Below are positions 30,641 to 43,195 of a stretch of DNA of 64,000 nucleotides, in pieces. A model generated the notes under the pieces. That model ran no database searches. It was given only the letters and a program-made list of their open reading frames with translations, and was not told the origin of the DNA. A program made the position numbers and the translations under genes. Origin of the DNA: Heterocephalus glaber. Taxonomy: Eukaryota > Chordata > Mammalia > Rodentia > Bathyergidae. The stretch spans positions 5,741,526 to 5,805,525 of the forward strand of contig NW_004624805.1 of NCBI RefSeq assembly GCF_000247695.1, given 5' to 3'. The stretch's first letter is position 1. Each line of letters opens with the position of its first letter.

Positions 30641-32304
30641 CTGTACTCAGCTCCTCGGAGCAGTTGGTGAGAAGCACGGTCTTACAAATGTAAATTAACA
30701 ACAAATTTGCTCTGACCAATGTGTTTTCCACCACTTTCCTGGAGCCCCTCAAGAGCAAGGATGTAGTAATGAAAGAAGAAAGAAGAGTAAGTGAAAGAAT
30801 GTCCCATAGCCCACACTGGCCGACGGTCTCCAGAAGTACAAATTGCTGTTATTAATTTCCTATTAAGTGTGGCTGCTCTGATTCCTATCGTGTTACCTTT
30901 GGCCTCCTGCTGGCCTAGGAAATGACTGTGCTTGGCTTTCTGTGAGGAATTCTGGGCAGAATTTGAAAACCGGAGTATAATGGAGCCCTTGTGAAGGGCG
31001 GGGTGAGCAAGGTGATGGAATTCTTGCTCCTGTCTCTGCCAGGATTCTTTATCTAGTGCCAACCTGCCAGGCCTGGCTGCTGAGAGGGTAAGGATGGCCT
31101 GTTTGGTTTGGGTTTGTCCTTTTTAAAACTCGACACTCTCACAAACCATTCTGGGCCTTCGACATCTGTATGGCCACAGACCCGGCAGGCAGGTGGCCGT
31201 GTGTGTGGCCCTGAGTCCAAATCCAGCTGCTGCCACACCTGTTTGGTGCACCTGGGAAAGAACCAGCTCCCCTGAAGGCACAGCTGGGTCATTCATCGCG
31301 ATAGGAGCTAGATTGTGTCTCTTCTCAGCTGGGGCAGGGGAGCAGGGCTCTGCTATCCTATTGCACAATCAGGTGTGTAATAAAAGTGCTCTTGGCCTCT
31401 GTGTGTGCGTGTCCTGATCCCCGGAGTCAGCCAGCACAGATCAAAAATGCTCAGGACAAAAATCGAGTCTGTACTAAATATGTACACTTTCTGTCATGTT
31501 TTCCTAAAATAATACAGGGTGGCTATTTACATGGCCTTTACGTGGTACTAGTTACCGTAAGTGTCCCAGAGATGATTCAAGAACACAGGAGGGCGGTGTG
31601 GTGACAGGAGGCTGCGATCCCAGCACCATGGGAACTGAGGCAGCAGGGTCAGTTCGAGCCCAGATGTGGGTCCCTGTGAGGATCGCAGAGCCAATCCCTC
31701 TCAGATAGCAATGACAACCACATTTTTGAAACGCCTTGTCACCCTCAGTTGACAGCCTGAAGAGTCGGGTCCTCTGGGCCTGTCTGGGCATCCAGGTCCT
31801 GGCAGCCAGAGGGCAGTTTCTGGTGACTTAAATCCAACCTCGTTATGTCACCGGCTCCACTGCCGGTTGCCCTGACTCAGCGACTTGCCCACCTTGGCTG
31901 GGCTTAAGCCCGGTGAGGAGCCCCAGCCCCAGAGAACAGAGACTGAAAATACTCTCAGGTGGTGGGTGTGTCTCGCCAATCTGATGAGGTTTCCTGCCTG
32001 TCACTTTAGGAGAAGACAGGAAGTAGCTGGATCTTTGAGAGCCTCTGTCAACGTCAGAGCCCGGTTCCTTCCACTCACACAGTGGCTTTCTCCGATTTGG
32101 CTTGGACACTAGGGTGACCCAGTGCTATCTGTGCAACTTCTCTCTGTCGAGATTTATGCTTCAAAACATTGAAATATGAGTTTCTCCCAAATAATCCTTG
32201 TCTCATCTGGTGGGAAATTAAAGGCAGTGATGAAACCTGCAAACTTTTCATTCTATGCTAGTTTCTTCCAGGGCTAGCACATTCTAACTTAAAACTACAT
32301 GACC

Positions 32305-32385
32305 CGGGCTGGGGATTTAGCTCAGTGGTTCTGGCGCCTGCCTCAAAAGTGCAAGGTCCAAGTTTGATCCCCGGTACAAAAAAAT
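32305..32385 (+). mobile_element. ID-like SINE with target-site duplication
   Basis: gggctggggatttagctcag to ggtac and A7, flanked by aaaactacatgacc at 32291-32304 and about 32388-32401. Confidence 0.93.
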
Positions 32386-32761
32386 CCAAAACTACATGAC
32401 CCCTGCTTTGACCCCATGGGAGAAAATAACGGTCCTGACTCTTATGTATGGGGTGGCTTGGGGTAAGTATAATCACTTAACTACAGTGTTTTCAAAGGAT
32501 TTATCAGCTTTTTAAAAATGACTTACAGAGGCACGCACTTATTACAGGGCATCCTGACCTAATTACTTACCCCTATCAGGTGTGGTATTTTTCCACAATC
32601 GAGGTAGCTTTACCTCAAAGCAACCCCTAATCAGAGTTGCCCTATTTGTCCTGGAGGTCCAAGCTCAGAAGCAGGCTGGAGGAGCTGGCCAGGGACCGGG
32701 CATGAGGGAAGCTGTGGGTTTGTTGTGGATGCCTGTTACAGCCTCCATCCTTTCAAGTTTT

Positions 32762-32850
32762 TGTTCTAAGGCAGCCCTCACTAAGTTGCCCAGGCTGGCC
32801 TCAAACTTGTGGTCCTCCTGCCTCAGTCTCTGAGTAGCTGGGATTTTCAA
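32762..32850 (-). mobile_element. B1-like SINE, antisense, truncated
   Basis: aaggcagccctcactaagtt, gcccaggctggcctcaaact, ctgagtagctgggattttca. Confidence 0.7.
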
Positions 32851-33022
32851 GCCATCTTGTTTGTGGTACTTTGTTACGGCAGCCTCAGGAAACAAGACAG
32901 ACACTATGAAGAAAAGTGAGATAACAAAAGTGGACTTGTTTGCACAACTTGCCTTGCTGGAACCCCAGCTTCTGAATGGTGCAATTAAAAAATCGTGGTT
33001 GACCTCTAAAGCTCATCAGAAG

Positions 33023-33250
33023 CCAGGAGGCTGGCACATGCCTATGACCAGGAGGCTGAGATGGGAGGATGGCATGTTGGAGCCCAGTCCGGGCGACTTA
33101 ACTGGACCTTACCTCAAAATGAAAAAATAAAAAGGCAAGGTGTAGCTCAGTGGTAGAGTGCCTGCTTGCCTAGAATTCATGAGGCTCTGGGTTTGATCCC
33201 CAGCACTGACGAAAAAGAAAGAGTCAGAAAGAAGAAAGAAAGAAAAAGGA
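33023..33250 (+). mobile_element. B1-ID composite with GAAA-rich tail
   Basis: gccaggaggctggcacatgc (B1), then caaggtgtagctcagtggta (ID) to gatccccagcactgac, followed by a GAAA/GGAA-rich tail. Confidence 0.7.
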
Positions 33251-33509
33251 AGGAAGAGCTTTTCAGAGACACAAGTAGGGAAGTGCTAGGTTCGCTTATC
33301 CTCTGGAATGCTCTACCACAACAGTTGCATTAGTGAGTTTTTTCCTTCACTGACTGACCACTGAAACACACTGAATAGAGTGAGCTGGAGTCCTCAAGGA
33401 CAAGCTGTCCAACACACGAGCCCTCAGAATGAACTCTGTCACTCGGGGTGTGGGGGTTTTGACACGGCAACATGGGAGAGCTGAGGAATCGCATGATTGG
33501 TTCAGCATC

Positions 33510-33843
33510 TTTATTGTACTGAGTAGACATTGGAATCACTGCTCCCTATGCTGATTCTGTGGCCTGCCTGTCAGACAGGCGTCTACTCCAGGATCCAGGG
33601 CCCAGGCAGGGGGCAGCACTGTGGCTTTGGTCTGAGAGGAGCCACGGGCAGCTGCTCACTCAGGAAATGATCCACACACATGGAAGCTGAAGCCAGGGCC
33701 TGGGAAGGCGTGGGACTGAAAGGTGTGGATTAACCAAGACTGTGGAGTGTGGCCGACTCCACACCGGGACCCTCCAAGGGATGCGGTGGCCCCGGGTGGC
33801 TGGGGCTGCTTCATACTCATTGTTCCAGTGGCCTCAGGAGGAG
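33510..33843 (-). other. UCMA: UCMA 3' untranslated region with AATAAA
   Basis: About 330 nt from the stop codon to a minus-strand AATAAA at 33515-33510 (plus strand tttatt in agcatctttattgta). The length suits a short UCMA message. No SINE lies inside it. Confidence 0.7.
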
Positions 33844-33941
33844 TCAGACGTGGTAACGGTTGTACAGATAGGAAGGGAACAGCCCGTCATAGTGCCACTG
33901 TCGCCACTGCTCCACGGCCTCCCGGCTCCTCTCTTCCTGCT
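33844..33941 (-). CDS. UCMA: UCMA exon 5 (C terminus and stop)
   Basis: Two bases complete a Glu codon, followed by [20 protein letters not shown] and the C-terminal [11 protein letters not shown], then TGA at 33846-33844. The acceptor is tccccag. Confidence 0.95.
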
Positions 33942-36900
33942 CTGGGGAGGAAAAACAAGTCACTGTGAGGACAGAAGGACTCTGGGTGGCTTGGGGGAGC
34001 CACCCAGCCCTGAGAGGGCAGAGTCCCACTTGCCAGTGAGCCTCAGAAGGTGCCAGAGGACATGAGCAGATGTTGCAGGCCTCCAATGTTTGAGAACCAT
34101 TTGTGAGACTCCTCCAGAAGCTAAGCATAAAATGACCACATGACCCAGCAGTTTGTTTCCAAAGAAGCAGCTCGGAGCTCCAAGCTAGCCCTGGCTGGAG
34201 CCTCGGCAGTCCCTCTGGACATTTCCACAGCTCTGGGGACCGACTCCTCTTTGAGAGTGTGATTTGGCCACAGGAGCTGACTGGCAGTTCTTTCTTGAAG
34301 CAAGTAACGAGGGAGAGGTCACGCATCCAACTACCACTAACCGTTCTCAGATGTGGGGCCTTCACCAGGCAAGATGGCTAAGATTGGGTCCTGACTGCAG
34401 GAGGCTGGGGGCGCTTGGGGAAAGGCTCAGAAGAGGGGAGCTCTGAGCATGGCCCAGGCCGCAGAGCAGACCCTCTAGGGCAGGCCAAGGCCTCCGAGCT
34501 GAGTTCCGCCTGTTTCATACCTCACCCTCGGGGGGGCCCGACCTGCTGGCCTCTTGGCTCCTTTCTGTCTGGAGCCCTGAGAGCCCTGTGAGGCTACTGT
34601 GTCTCTCATCCTCACTCCGTCTACCCCCGTGGGCCAGTTCCTGGCTCGGAGAAGATTTCTGAGACCTCTGTCCATGATTTATAAGCATGGGAGCTTTCCT
34701 GGCAAACAGGCCTGAGTTCCAGTTGCAGGGCCACTCTACTAGGATGCCACCTCGGGGAGGCGTGCGTCCTTTCTAAACCTAAGTCTTTCCAGCTGTAGAA
34801 TGGGAAGGACAAGGGCTTCCTCGGGGTTGGGTTGTAGGGGTGGTGATGCGGTGCAGTGCCTGGCTGAGCAAGTGCTTGTTCCCATGCCGATGTGACAGCA
34901 GTCCCCACAGGCCTCAGCCCTGCTCTGCAGGGCCTTCTCGGTCAGTGTGGGTGAGGACCCTGATCTCAGTATCTTCTAAGAGGACCTGTCAACCTGTGTG
35001 TGCCTAACCCCTCCCATCCTGAAAGAGGAAACGTGAATACTTTTCACCCCATGCTAAAGACTTGGACCTGAAACATTCAACATGCACAAAATAAAAAGCT
35101 ATTGTGAGTAGTATGAGTAAAACTCACACTGTAGGAATGTTGGAAGCCACATCTTGTTTTTAAAAATGAGACAGCTCTCCCCAAGCTGTCCAGCAAGGCA
35201 AACAAATCTGAAATAGGATTATTCTCTTCTGGGTTATGACAGCCTGAGTGCTTCCCACTATGTTTCCGAGAGAGGCTGATTTTCCAGGGCCAGTGTCCAG
35301 CACCTGCTTGCAGGGCTCAGCCAGGTGCCACCTGCAGGCCAACGGGCACAGCTCCAGCCCTCGGGACCTGGTGTGGTGCTTCTTCCCATCTCCCGGAGAG
35401 CGGTACCCCCAGCCAGCCGAGCCAATGAGGCGGGAGGAGAGCTGGATTTCTCCATCAAGAGTGACCCAAGCGGGGCTCTGCACCTGAGCTCATGTGCACC
35501 AGGAAGAACAGGGTAGCTTTGCTCAGGCGCATCCCAGCCGTGAATTGGAGAAAGATCAAAGAGAAGTAAGCACACGTGCGTCCCCTGCTGTCTGCCGGTC
35601 TGATCCCCACTCGGTACCCGATGGCTGTTTGCTGTGGGTGACTCACAAAGGGCAGACCTCACCCAGTAGGAGCCTGGCTCAAAGCACAGCCTTCCTCCGC
35701 CCTGTCCCCACCCACACCTGCCCTGCAGGGAGGTCCCCGTGCAACCAGCACCCCTGAGGACATGCGGGACCCCTGAGGTGGGACCAGGCCTGCCAGTGCC
35801 TGGTCTTGGGCGCTCTTATTCCACCCTGCTGACGGGAGGCCAAAGGCCAGGGCTGAGCAAAGAGGTCGCCAATGCTGGGGGAGTAAGAGCACCAGGAGGT
35901 CATGCAAAACCCTGCAGGGAGCCCAAGATGAACCGAGGGTGTGGGGATTCGGGGATTCGGTGGGTCAGCGTACAAGGCAGGGGAAGGAGGACCAGTACTT
36001 TCTGGGTCCAGTTCTCTTGGTTGGCTTTTGCCAATCAGTTAAGGCACTGCTAGTGTGAAGAGGTAAATGGAGGCCTTGGTTTTCCAGGATGAAGAAGTAC
36101 CCGGAGCCGTTACCCTGATGTGAGGAAGGCAGGGTGAAGCCCACCCAGCCCATCTGGAGCCCAGCCACGAGTTAGGGTGCTTAAGCAGAGACCACGGGCC
36201 TCCGCAGGGACCCTGTGGAAGAGGGAGAGGAGGAAGAGAGGGTCTCACACCCACACAGGTAGCGAACGATCCCTCACTTCCATCCCCTCTCAGGTGCAGT
36301 TGTTTCTGTAACTCCCTCCCTTCTTTGCAAGTCTCCCGTGGCTATGAGCGGAAGGTAGGTCTCGCCTTGCCTCCCTCCTCCAGTGAAAATCAGAGGGCAG
36401 AAGGGGAGGCAAGCTGCGGTTTCCCCACAAAGCTCCGCGTCCCCCAGGCGCTGGCTGGAGAGCTCTTACCATCTTTTTGTTCTTCCACGAAATTCTCAAA
36501 TTCGTTCCTCTGCTCCTCATAATATTCTCTCCGCAGCTCGTCGGCCTGCAGCTTCTGCCTGTTTTCCGCTGTGAAAGGAAGAGGCAGACATTGGCCTGGG
36601 AAGTGGCAGGGAGGGGAGACCAGTGTTCTCCCCGGAACCCGATCGGGCCGGTGAGACTCTGAGGCTGGGGACTTCACTGACAGAGTTTACTCTGACATGG
36701 ACTTCCAAGCTGGACCATAGTGTTAAGTGGAGTAAATCAGACACCCAAGCCCAAATATTCCATGGTTTCTCTTATATACGAAACCCAGATTATAAATAAA
36801 GGGCAAAATAAAGACAACAGGAAGTGGGGAGCTAGATCTTTCCCAAATGGGAAGGGGATGGAGATATGGAGGGAGGAAAACAGGAATTAAGATGTGTTAT

Positions 36901-39900
36901 GCACACGTACCAACTCCACAAGCAAATGTGAACATCATCTACCGCAGCTGTGTACCAAGGAAAAAGAGAAGAAAAAGAGGACAACTTGAAGGCCCTGGCA
37001 TTCAGCCACATCCTCTACAGATGAGAAGACTGAGACCCCACGAGGTAAAATGATTTCACTTAGGCCGTGAACTTTGTGGTGTGATCCAGGTAGAATGGGC
37101 CACTAGAAACCTGAACTCTCAAGATCCAAAACATTAATCCCATAGAGGACTAATCCTCCTTAAAGGTAATCTCATGGATTAATACCTTAAACCCATTCAA
37201 CATTTTTGAGTACCTGTCACAGGAAGGACTTAGGCATGGCACTGGGATTTAAAAGGTATGTACAAAAGACACTCTTTCCACATAAGAGGCTTGTTGTCCA
37301 GTTAAGAGGAAGATGGGATATAAAAACAGGTTTCAGAGGTCGGGGCTGGGGCTGGCTCAGGGTGAAGCACTTGCTTATCATGTTTGAGGCCTTGGGTTTG
37401 ATCTGCAGCACAGACCACAGCAGGAGGGAGCCGGGCAGGGGCAGGGAAGGAGAAAAATTCCACCTAACATCGTGGCTGCTGGAATAAAAGGCTGGGAGGC
37501 TGGCGGTGGTGACCCGAGCCTGTAATCTCAGCTACTCAGCAGGCTGAGGCAGGAAGAGGGTCACAAATTCAAGGCCAGTGTGGGAACTTACCAAAACCCT
37601 GTCTCATAATAAGAAAATGAAAAGGGCTGGAATGTAGCTCAGTGGTAGAATGCCCCTGGGCTCAAGACCCAGTAGCAGAAAGGAAGGAAGGAAGGAAGGA
37701 AGGAAGGAAGGAAGGAAGGAAGGAAGGGAGGGAGTGAAGGAGACAGGGAGTTGGGAGGGAGAGAGGGAGGAGCCAAATCAAATTTCTCCTTAAGGTCAAC
37801 ATTGAGCCTAAACAATGAATTTGATTCAGTTCTTATCCAATTCAGTTTGCGACCAAAATCGTAGAAAGAATTAAGTTCATGAACCGAGCTACCACTGTCT
37901 ATAAATACTCCTTATTTGTGTCGCATTTATATTACTTAGCAGATTAAGAATCAAGGTATCTGTGGACCGGTCTTAGGGGGGATTCTGAGGTGAGCCCCCA
38001 TGTTTCTTCCCAACTTCTGCCTTTACCGTAACCACAGCTGTAGGAATGCTTAGTCTGGCGGAAGCAGTGCACAGTTCAGTCTATCTCTGCACCCCTCGTA
38101 GCTCTCAGGAGGAGATTCAGGCTCGAGGAGGAAGAGTGACTACACCGTGGCAGGCAGGGCTGAGGCTGGAGCCTGCCACACTAGCTTCCCGCGCCCGGCC
38201 CAGGTGCCCACTCCTGCCGGGGGGCCCCTTCCGCTGTCCCTCTAAGCACCAGAAAGCTGCTGCAGGGAGGACGGCTTTGGGCTTAGGAAGGCCGTGCTTT
38301 CTGAGCCACACCCATTCCCAAAGAGCTATTTTCCATCCCCTATTCGCCCAGGAAAAGAAGTGGCCTTCCCAGGTTGGCTTTGCAGAGGCACCATGGATCT
38401 GACCTTTGATGTAGCAGTGGATAAGAAAGGTGTAATTATGGAGGGGAAAAGGGTATATTGATATGATGCATCGCCCTATTGCATCAGTCCCTTCTCAAGA
38501 ACATGCATTCATGCCATTCTCTTCTTTTTAACCCCCAAATAACCTGAGCCTTTATCCCCGAGATTAGAGATGTCATCTCCCAGCCCTGAATTCAAGTGGA
38601 CTGAACCATCGCTTGGGCCTCCGGTGAGTGCCTGAGACTCTGAGCTCCCAGCCGGGGTGGGATCTCCGGCTTCCTCGTGCACCTCAGGTTCTGAGTCAGC
38701 TTCAGAGGAGAAGGGTTTTGCCTGTCCTACAGCCACATTCGCTTCCCCTAGGAGTCCAGAAGCTCCCTTAGAAGCAGGAGTGTGAGTTCAAGACCAGCCT
38801 GGGCTACAGTGAGACTCTGTCTCAAACAAACAAACAAAAAACAAAGCAAAACAAACAATCGCAAAGACCCAATTACAGCTTTTCAGTGTTTTTGGATCTT
38901 GATCGACTTTTAAAGCCCAAGTTGTGTGAGGTCTGGAGATTTTTCTAATATGGTTATAACTTAACCAGTTTTAAAAAATTCCACCTCCAGCCATTCTATC
39001 TCTGTTCTTGCCCATCATTTGAAACCAGTCCTGTTATTTTCACCGAGCAAGTCACCTTGCTGAGTGTGCTTGGGACACAAAGAGTTCATTCATCCCCAGG
39101 CACAAAGGCGGAGTCAAGCCACACACTCTGCCAGGACCGCTGGGGCCCAGAGGCGTGGAATAATGGAGTTCAGGGTAGGAAACTCGAATGCCTGCACAGG
39201 CAGCAGGTCCCTGCAGCTGTGGGAGCCCCCGCCCGAGAAGCTGTGCAGCAGACACGCTGGCCCGAGTGCACTGGAAACGCAAGCCCTCGGCAACACTGCT
39301 GGCTGCACACGGCTCTCTCCGGGGCTTATAAATAAGGAAAGTAGGGTCCCGGGAGGAAGCGGCAGGGCTACTCAGCCGCACAGCTGCCCCCACGCCCCTT
39401 CCCTGGATGCCACACTGCTGTTCTAGGATGCACCGCCCCAGGGTGCCCAGACACGCACGGAAGTCTGTGTTCCCTCTAGACCAGCACAGCTGTGTCCCTT
39501 TCCACACTTTCCCCTTGCTGAAGAGGGAAGCATCTTATAACAGCTAGGTGTTTTGGATGTGCCCTGTCCCTTTTTCTTCCACGCCCTAAGAATGCATTCA
39601 GCCCAACTCGTGGGCCACAACCAAGGGAGTAGGCATATTTCTAACTCAGTGCCGCAGTCACCCTGATGCCCTAGGGCCTCGCTTGACCCCTGGCTATCTG
39701 CCGCAGGGCACAGGACACTCAGCATCCTTACCGTTGGCCTCATAGCGTGATCTGGGGGAACGCTTGCCACGCCCCTTGAGGAAATTCGAGGCATCCGATT
39801 CCTGCATGAAAATCTTCTGTCTCACACCTGGAACCCGAAAGGACCTATCAAAACCAGCACAGGGGGCGGGCAGCCCCGCACCCTGGAGGGGGTGCCCCCA

Positions 39901-40350
39901 CTCACCTTCCTGGGCTGCTTCTCCTGCCGTCTGCCTGCTGCCCACAGACGCGCTGCTCCCCTCCCGCAGCACTGGGGACAAGGACACAGGGAAGGCGACT
40001 GTAGCAGCAGAGGTGCTGACAGAGCAGGGCCTCAGCAGCCCTTTCTAGGCTGTGGCTTGCCAAGCCTCTCGTGGGTGGAACCCTCTGTCCCTCACATGCC
40101 AGCCACAGAGCCAATGTCCCGGCCACCCACCAGGCTAGTGGGGTTTCCCTCGGTGCTACCTTTCTCTGTGTTCCCGTGCACACAGACCTCGAGGTGACCG
40201 TCTTCCTGAGTACATCCTCCTCCCTGTGCCACCTGTGTGCTGAGTGTCCCCGTGCGGCTAACGCAGTCTGCCCCAGACCTTCCTGTACTCACTGGAAAGG
40301 AGCACCAGGGCTGAGAGGCAGGACAGGAGGAGGACCTGTCTCCGAGTCAT
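33844..40350 (-). CDS. UCMA: UCMA / Gla-rich protein (GRP) precursor, complete, 5 coding exons
   Basis: Five minus-strand exons (40350-40293, 39971-39906, 39827-39732, 36568-36470, 33941-33844) join in phase to 417 nt, 138 residues plus stop, the length I know for human UCMA. It is a vitamin K-dependent secreted protein of cartilage and calcified matrix. The precursor has a hydrophobic signal peptide (about 1-27), a propeptide, an R-G-K-R furin-type site and a mature part of about 74 residues. That part carries 15 Glu, the candidate gamma-carboxylation sites, and ends [17 protein letters not shown]. All junctions are GT/AG. The gene is convergent with MCM10 and in tandem with PHYH. It contains few recent SINEs, unlike MCM10. 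Confidence 0.96.
33942..36469 (-). other. UCMA intron 4
   Basis: Largely unique GC-rich sequence with a MIR-like patch at about 34700-34880 (gagttccagttgcagggc, ccagctgtagaatgggaagg). No recent SINE is seen. Confidence 0.6.
36470..36568 (-). CDS. UCMA: UCMA exon 4 (Gla-rich mature part)
   Basis: 99 nt, acceptor tttcacag, donor g|gtaaga. It encodes [20 protein letters not shown] and then [12 protein letters not shown], the Glu-dense core of the mature protein. Length is divisible by three with phase 1 borders. Confidence 0.95.
36569..39731 (-). other. UCMA intron 3
   Basis: Contains a MIR-like patch near 37010-37090, an ID at 37342-37415, a B1-ID composite at 37503-37676, a GGAA microsatellite and a B1 3' half at 38773-38870. 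A 75-codon acidic minus-strand frame at 38509-38736 lacks support as an exon. Confidence 0.6.
37503..37728 (+). mobile_element. B1-ID composite ending in (GGAA)n
   Basis: ggtggtgacccgagcctgta (B1), gggctggaatgtagctcagt (ID), then a pure GGAA/GAAG run from about 37679 to 37726 growing from the poly(A) tail. Confidence 0.75.
39732..39827 (-). CDS. UCMA: UCMA exon 3 (GGCX-docking region and furin site)
   Basis: 96 nt, phase 1 at both ends. It reads [20 protein letters not shown] and then [11 protein letters not shown]. The cleavage motif R-G-K-R is intact, but the residue before it is Gly where human has Arg. Confidence 0.94.
39906..39971 (-). CDS. UCMA: UCMA exon 2 (end of signal peptide and propeptide)
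   Basis: 66 nt, acceptor tccccag, donor g|gtgagt. The first two bases complete a Met codon, followed by [20 protein letters not shown] and a Glu. It is multiple-of-three in length, so skipping would keep frame; exon-skipping isoforms of this gene are known in mouse. Confidence 0.92.
40293..40350 (-). CDS. UCMA: UCMA exon 1 coding part (signal peptide)
   Basis: ATG at 40350-40348. 19 codons read [19 protein letters not shown] plus one base before the donor a|gtgagt. The basic N-region and Leu-rich core are a typical signal peptide. The start agrees with the remembered human MTWRQ start. Confidence 0.94.
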
Positions 40351-40560
40351 CTTCGTGGGGGCTGAGGCTCCCTGGGATCCTCGGGGCAGATGAGGTGTCC
40401 TGCAGCCTCCGATGCCACCTGCCCGGTCCTCACTTCTGAGTCAGGCAGGCCAGGTGGGAGGAGGGGAAGAGAAGCAGCAGGAGGCCGGGATGCCACTGGG
40501 GGGAGAGGGAGGAATCCTGGCTGCGGCTCCCATTGGCTGCTCCACTGGAGGTGTTTCTGG
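40351..40560 (-). promoter_or_regulatory. UCMA 5' UTR and proximal promoter region (approximate)
   Basis: The 100-200 bases upstream of the UCMA ATG contain no TATA box that I can see. An AP-1 consensus TGAGTCA lies at 40437-40443 and pyrimidine-rich runs follow at 40450-40500. The transcription start is not determined. Confidence 0.3.
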
Positions 40561-42499
40561 CACCTGGCAAACCTCTACAGAAGCAGAGCTTGTTGTCCAG
40601 CTCCCGGTTGGGACAGTTTGGAAGTGGCCCTTCCAGCATCCACACCCAAGGAGGTGCTGTGGAGAATGCCCAGCCTGAGTCAGGATTCTGAGACCAAGGG
40701 CGTGTTTCAAAGTGCTCCCTGCTTCTGCTCCAGGGAGGTCAGGACACTGGTCCCTGAGGCCGAGACCCAAGCGGGCAGTGGAGGTCACTTTCCTTCACAC
40801 ATCGGGCATGGAGGGACCTTAATGTCAGGCACGGAGGGACCTTGATGTATGGAACGTCCACTTGGCGACACTCGCACGGGCCTGTGGGCCGTTCTGATGA
40901 TAAACAGAGAACCCCTCCCTGACACACTGCCCCAGCTGACGAGTACGGCCAAGCAGACACGGACCCGTATGCTCGGGGGTCCTAGAGTCCTTTAGAGTCA
41001 GGGAGAAAGAGCTCCCCTGAAGTGGGGAAGGAGGGCGAAGCATTTGAGAAGGCCCACAGCTCACCGTAGTTCCTCAGAGCCCCACCATCCCCTCGTGTCT
41101 GTCAGAGAGAAGTAGGCTCCTAGAAATAGGGGCACTAATGAAGCTGGGGCTCTGTCTGCCCACAGAACACAGTCCCTTCGGCCATGTGTTCTGGCACTGT
41201 CATTTACCACGAACCATCCTCAATGCTGTTACCCACTGAAGAATCATCCTTTGCACACAGCTTAGAATTTTTCTAAGGACCATCACTCGATCCAAACCCA
41301 ACCCCTGTGACCCTGCCCGAAGCTGCCTCCCCCTAGGACCTGCCTGTTAACATCCTGCACGGACTTGACTATTGGCCAGGAAATAAATGTCAGTGGCAAG
41401 AGGAACCACAGCAGCAAGGATCTGGTTAACTCTCTATCAGGTTAACTCTCTGTCCCCGAGAGGGAGGGGCCAAGGCCAGCGCCACTTGGATGAGACCCCT
41501 GGTGAAGGAGTGGGTGTGGGAAACACCTGCAATAACCCTATGTCCATTCACACCTTTTTGGGTTCCATTTGTGAGAACCACAATAGTAGTCCACACCTGC
41601 TATGCCCCAGGCCCCCTGCTAATTAGTCACTGGGCCAATGACCCCAGATAAACCCGTCCAGCTTCCCCCAGTCACATCACGCCCAGGAACACTTCCTTTC
41701 CATAGGCCACGTGCAAAGGCCCTAGAGAAGAACCACAGACCTCATGCTGTTCTCTCAGACCCCAGCTGGGAGAAAGCAGGAGATCCAGAATTCACTGAGC
41801 AGAAGGGTGGGAGCCTGACACGGGAATTAAACTCCGTTCTGGAAACTAGGTTTGCATTTCTTACACACCTGGCTGCGTGAGACTTCCACTGGCCACACAG
41901 AGCTGATCCAAGACATGGTCCGGCCATGGCTGCTTTCCACAGCCTCTCGGCTCCTTCAGAGCCTCCTCTCCTTCTCTCCACAGCTGAGTGTGCTGTGGAG
42001 GTGGCCTGCTTGTGATAGTGGACACCCAAGTAGAACAAGTCACATCCCCTCAGGGCAAGGCACAATTCTCGTGGTGGGGGAAGGATGAGAGAATACTGAA
42101 TTCAGTGTCGGAAGAAGAGTACCATAGAGTCGCTTTGTCCAACGACGTGTTCATTGAGCTTTCTCTTCCTTGATCTCAGCCTCCAGCCACCCAGGTACCC
42201 CACTAGGAACTCGGGAGCTGTCCAACATACACACCTCCTGCCCCTGGCTGTCTGGAGCTCACTAGGCATCATGTTGTATTGATTGTATTTCTTAAAACTT
42301 TTCAATCCTCTCTGAACTCACCTCTTCTGCTGCCCCTGCCCTCCTCGGACACTGCTCTTGTGGGCAATTGCAACAGCGAGTCGGCTTCGCATCTGATCCC
42401 ACTCTCCCTCCACATCACGGGGAGGCTGGTCTTCCTGAAAACCCTATGTCTCCTGCCTGCTTAACATGGTCCAGTGGTTCACTACTGTGTGGTGTTAGC

Positions 42500-42710
42500 A
42501 AACACACATGCATTGCTCAGTGCCTGCCAGGCACCATTCCAAAGACTCTGGACGCCTTAATTCTCATCCGCACATTGATCTACATGATATGGGCAGGGAT
42601 GACAGCACAGAGAGGTAAAGGGATCCGCCCACGGCCATGCAGCTGAGTAAGTGCAGAGCTAGAACTGGACCCAGGTAACCTGGCCCCAGCCTGTGCTTCT
42701 ACTGTTATCC
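42500..42710 (+). repeat. MIR SINE
   Basis: cagtgcctgccaggcaccat, ccttaattctcatccgcaca, cacagagaggtaaagggatc and agctagaactggacccaggt follow the MIR consensus order closely. Confidence 0.8.
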
Positions 42711-43052
42711 TGAACTGCCTCACAGGGATGGAGGCCAAACCTGTCCCAGTGACCTGGCTCGGCCGGCCTCTAGCCCTGCCATGTGCTCTGTGGAGTTGCT
42801 CAACTCCTGTGGGTCCTCGGGAGGCCTCTGCTCAGGCCTGTGACAGTGGCTTCCTTTCTAACAGGGCTTTGGAAACCTTGGTCCCTTAAGTTTTATCTCA
42901 GCCTGCACTTCCTTGTGGATGTCTTCCTGATTCCAGCTTCCTGCCCTTGACTCCTATAGGGGAGAATCCAGAGGCTGTTTTCACACGTTTTGTGTGTATG
43001 TGTGGAACAACTTCTTTGAGGTGGAATTTACCCATCTAAATTGTTTGTTTGG

Positions 43053-43195
43053 GGGCTGGGAGTGTAGTTCACTGGTAGAACACTTGCCTAGCATGTACAG
43101 AGGCCTGTGTTTGATGCCTAACACCACACACACACACACACACACACACATCTATCATCTATCTGTCTATCATCTATCTATCTGATTCAATAGTT
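43053..43195 (+). repeat. ID SINE with CA and ATCT microsatellite tail
   Basis: gggggctgggagtgtagttc to gatgcctaacacc, then (CA)n to about 43150 and an ATCT/GTCT run to about 43180. Confidence 0.75.

Larger units (their letters stand above)
25521..33509. other. MCM10-UCMA intergenic region
   Basis: Convergent gene ends face each other across about 8 kb. It holds SINEs, an old L1 piece, a dispersed repeat, a MaLR-like LTR and a solo LTR, listed separately. I see no supported gene. 31060-32250 contains only short open frames and no repeat I recognise with certainty. Confidence 0.6.

Noticed and set aside
31370..31430. Possible LTR end with AATAAA at about 31380
   Set aside because: A hexamer alone; no terminal TG/CA, TATA or flanking duplication could be placed.
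37679..37726. CRISPR-like array
   Set aside because: It is a simple GGAA microsatellite growing from a SINE tail in a mammalian genome.
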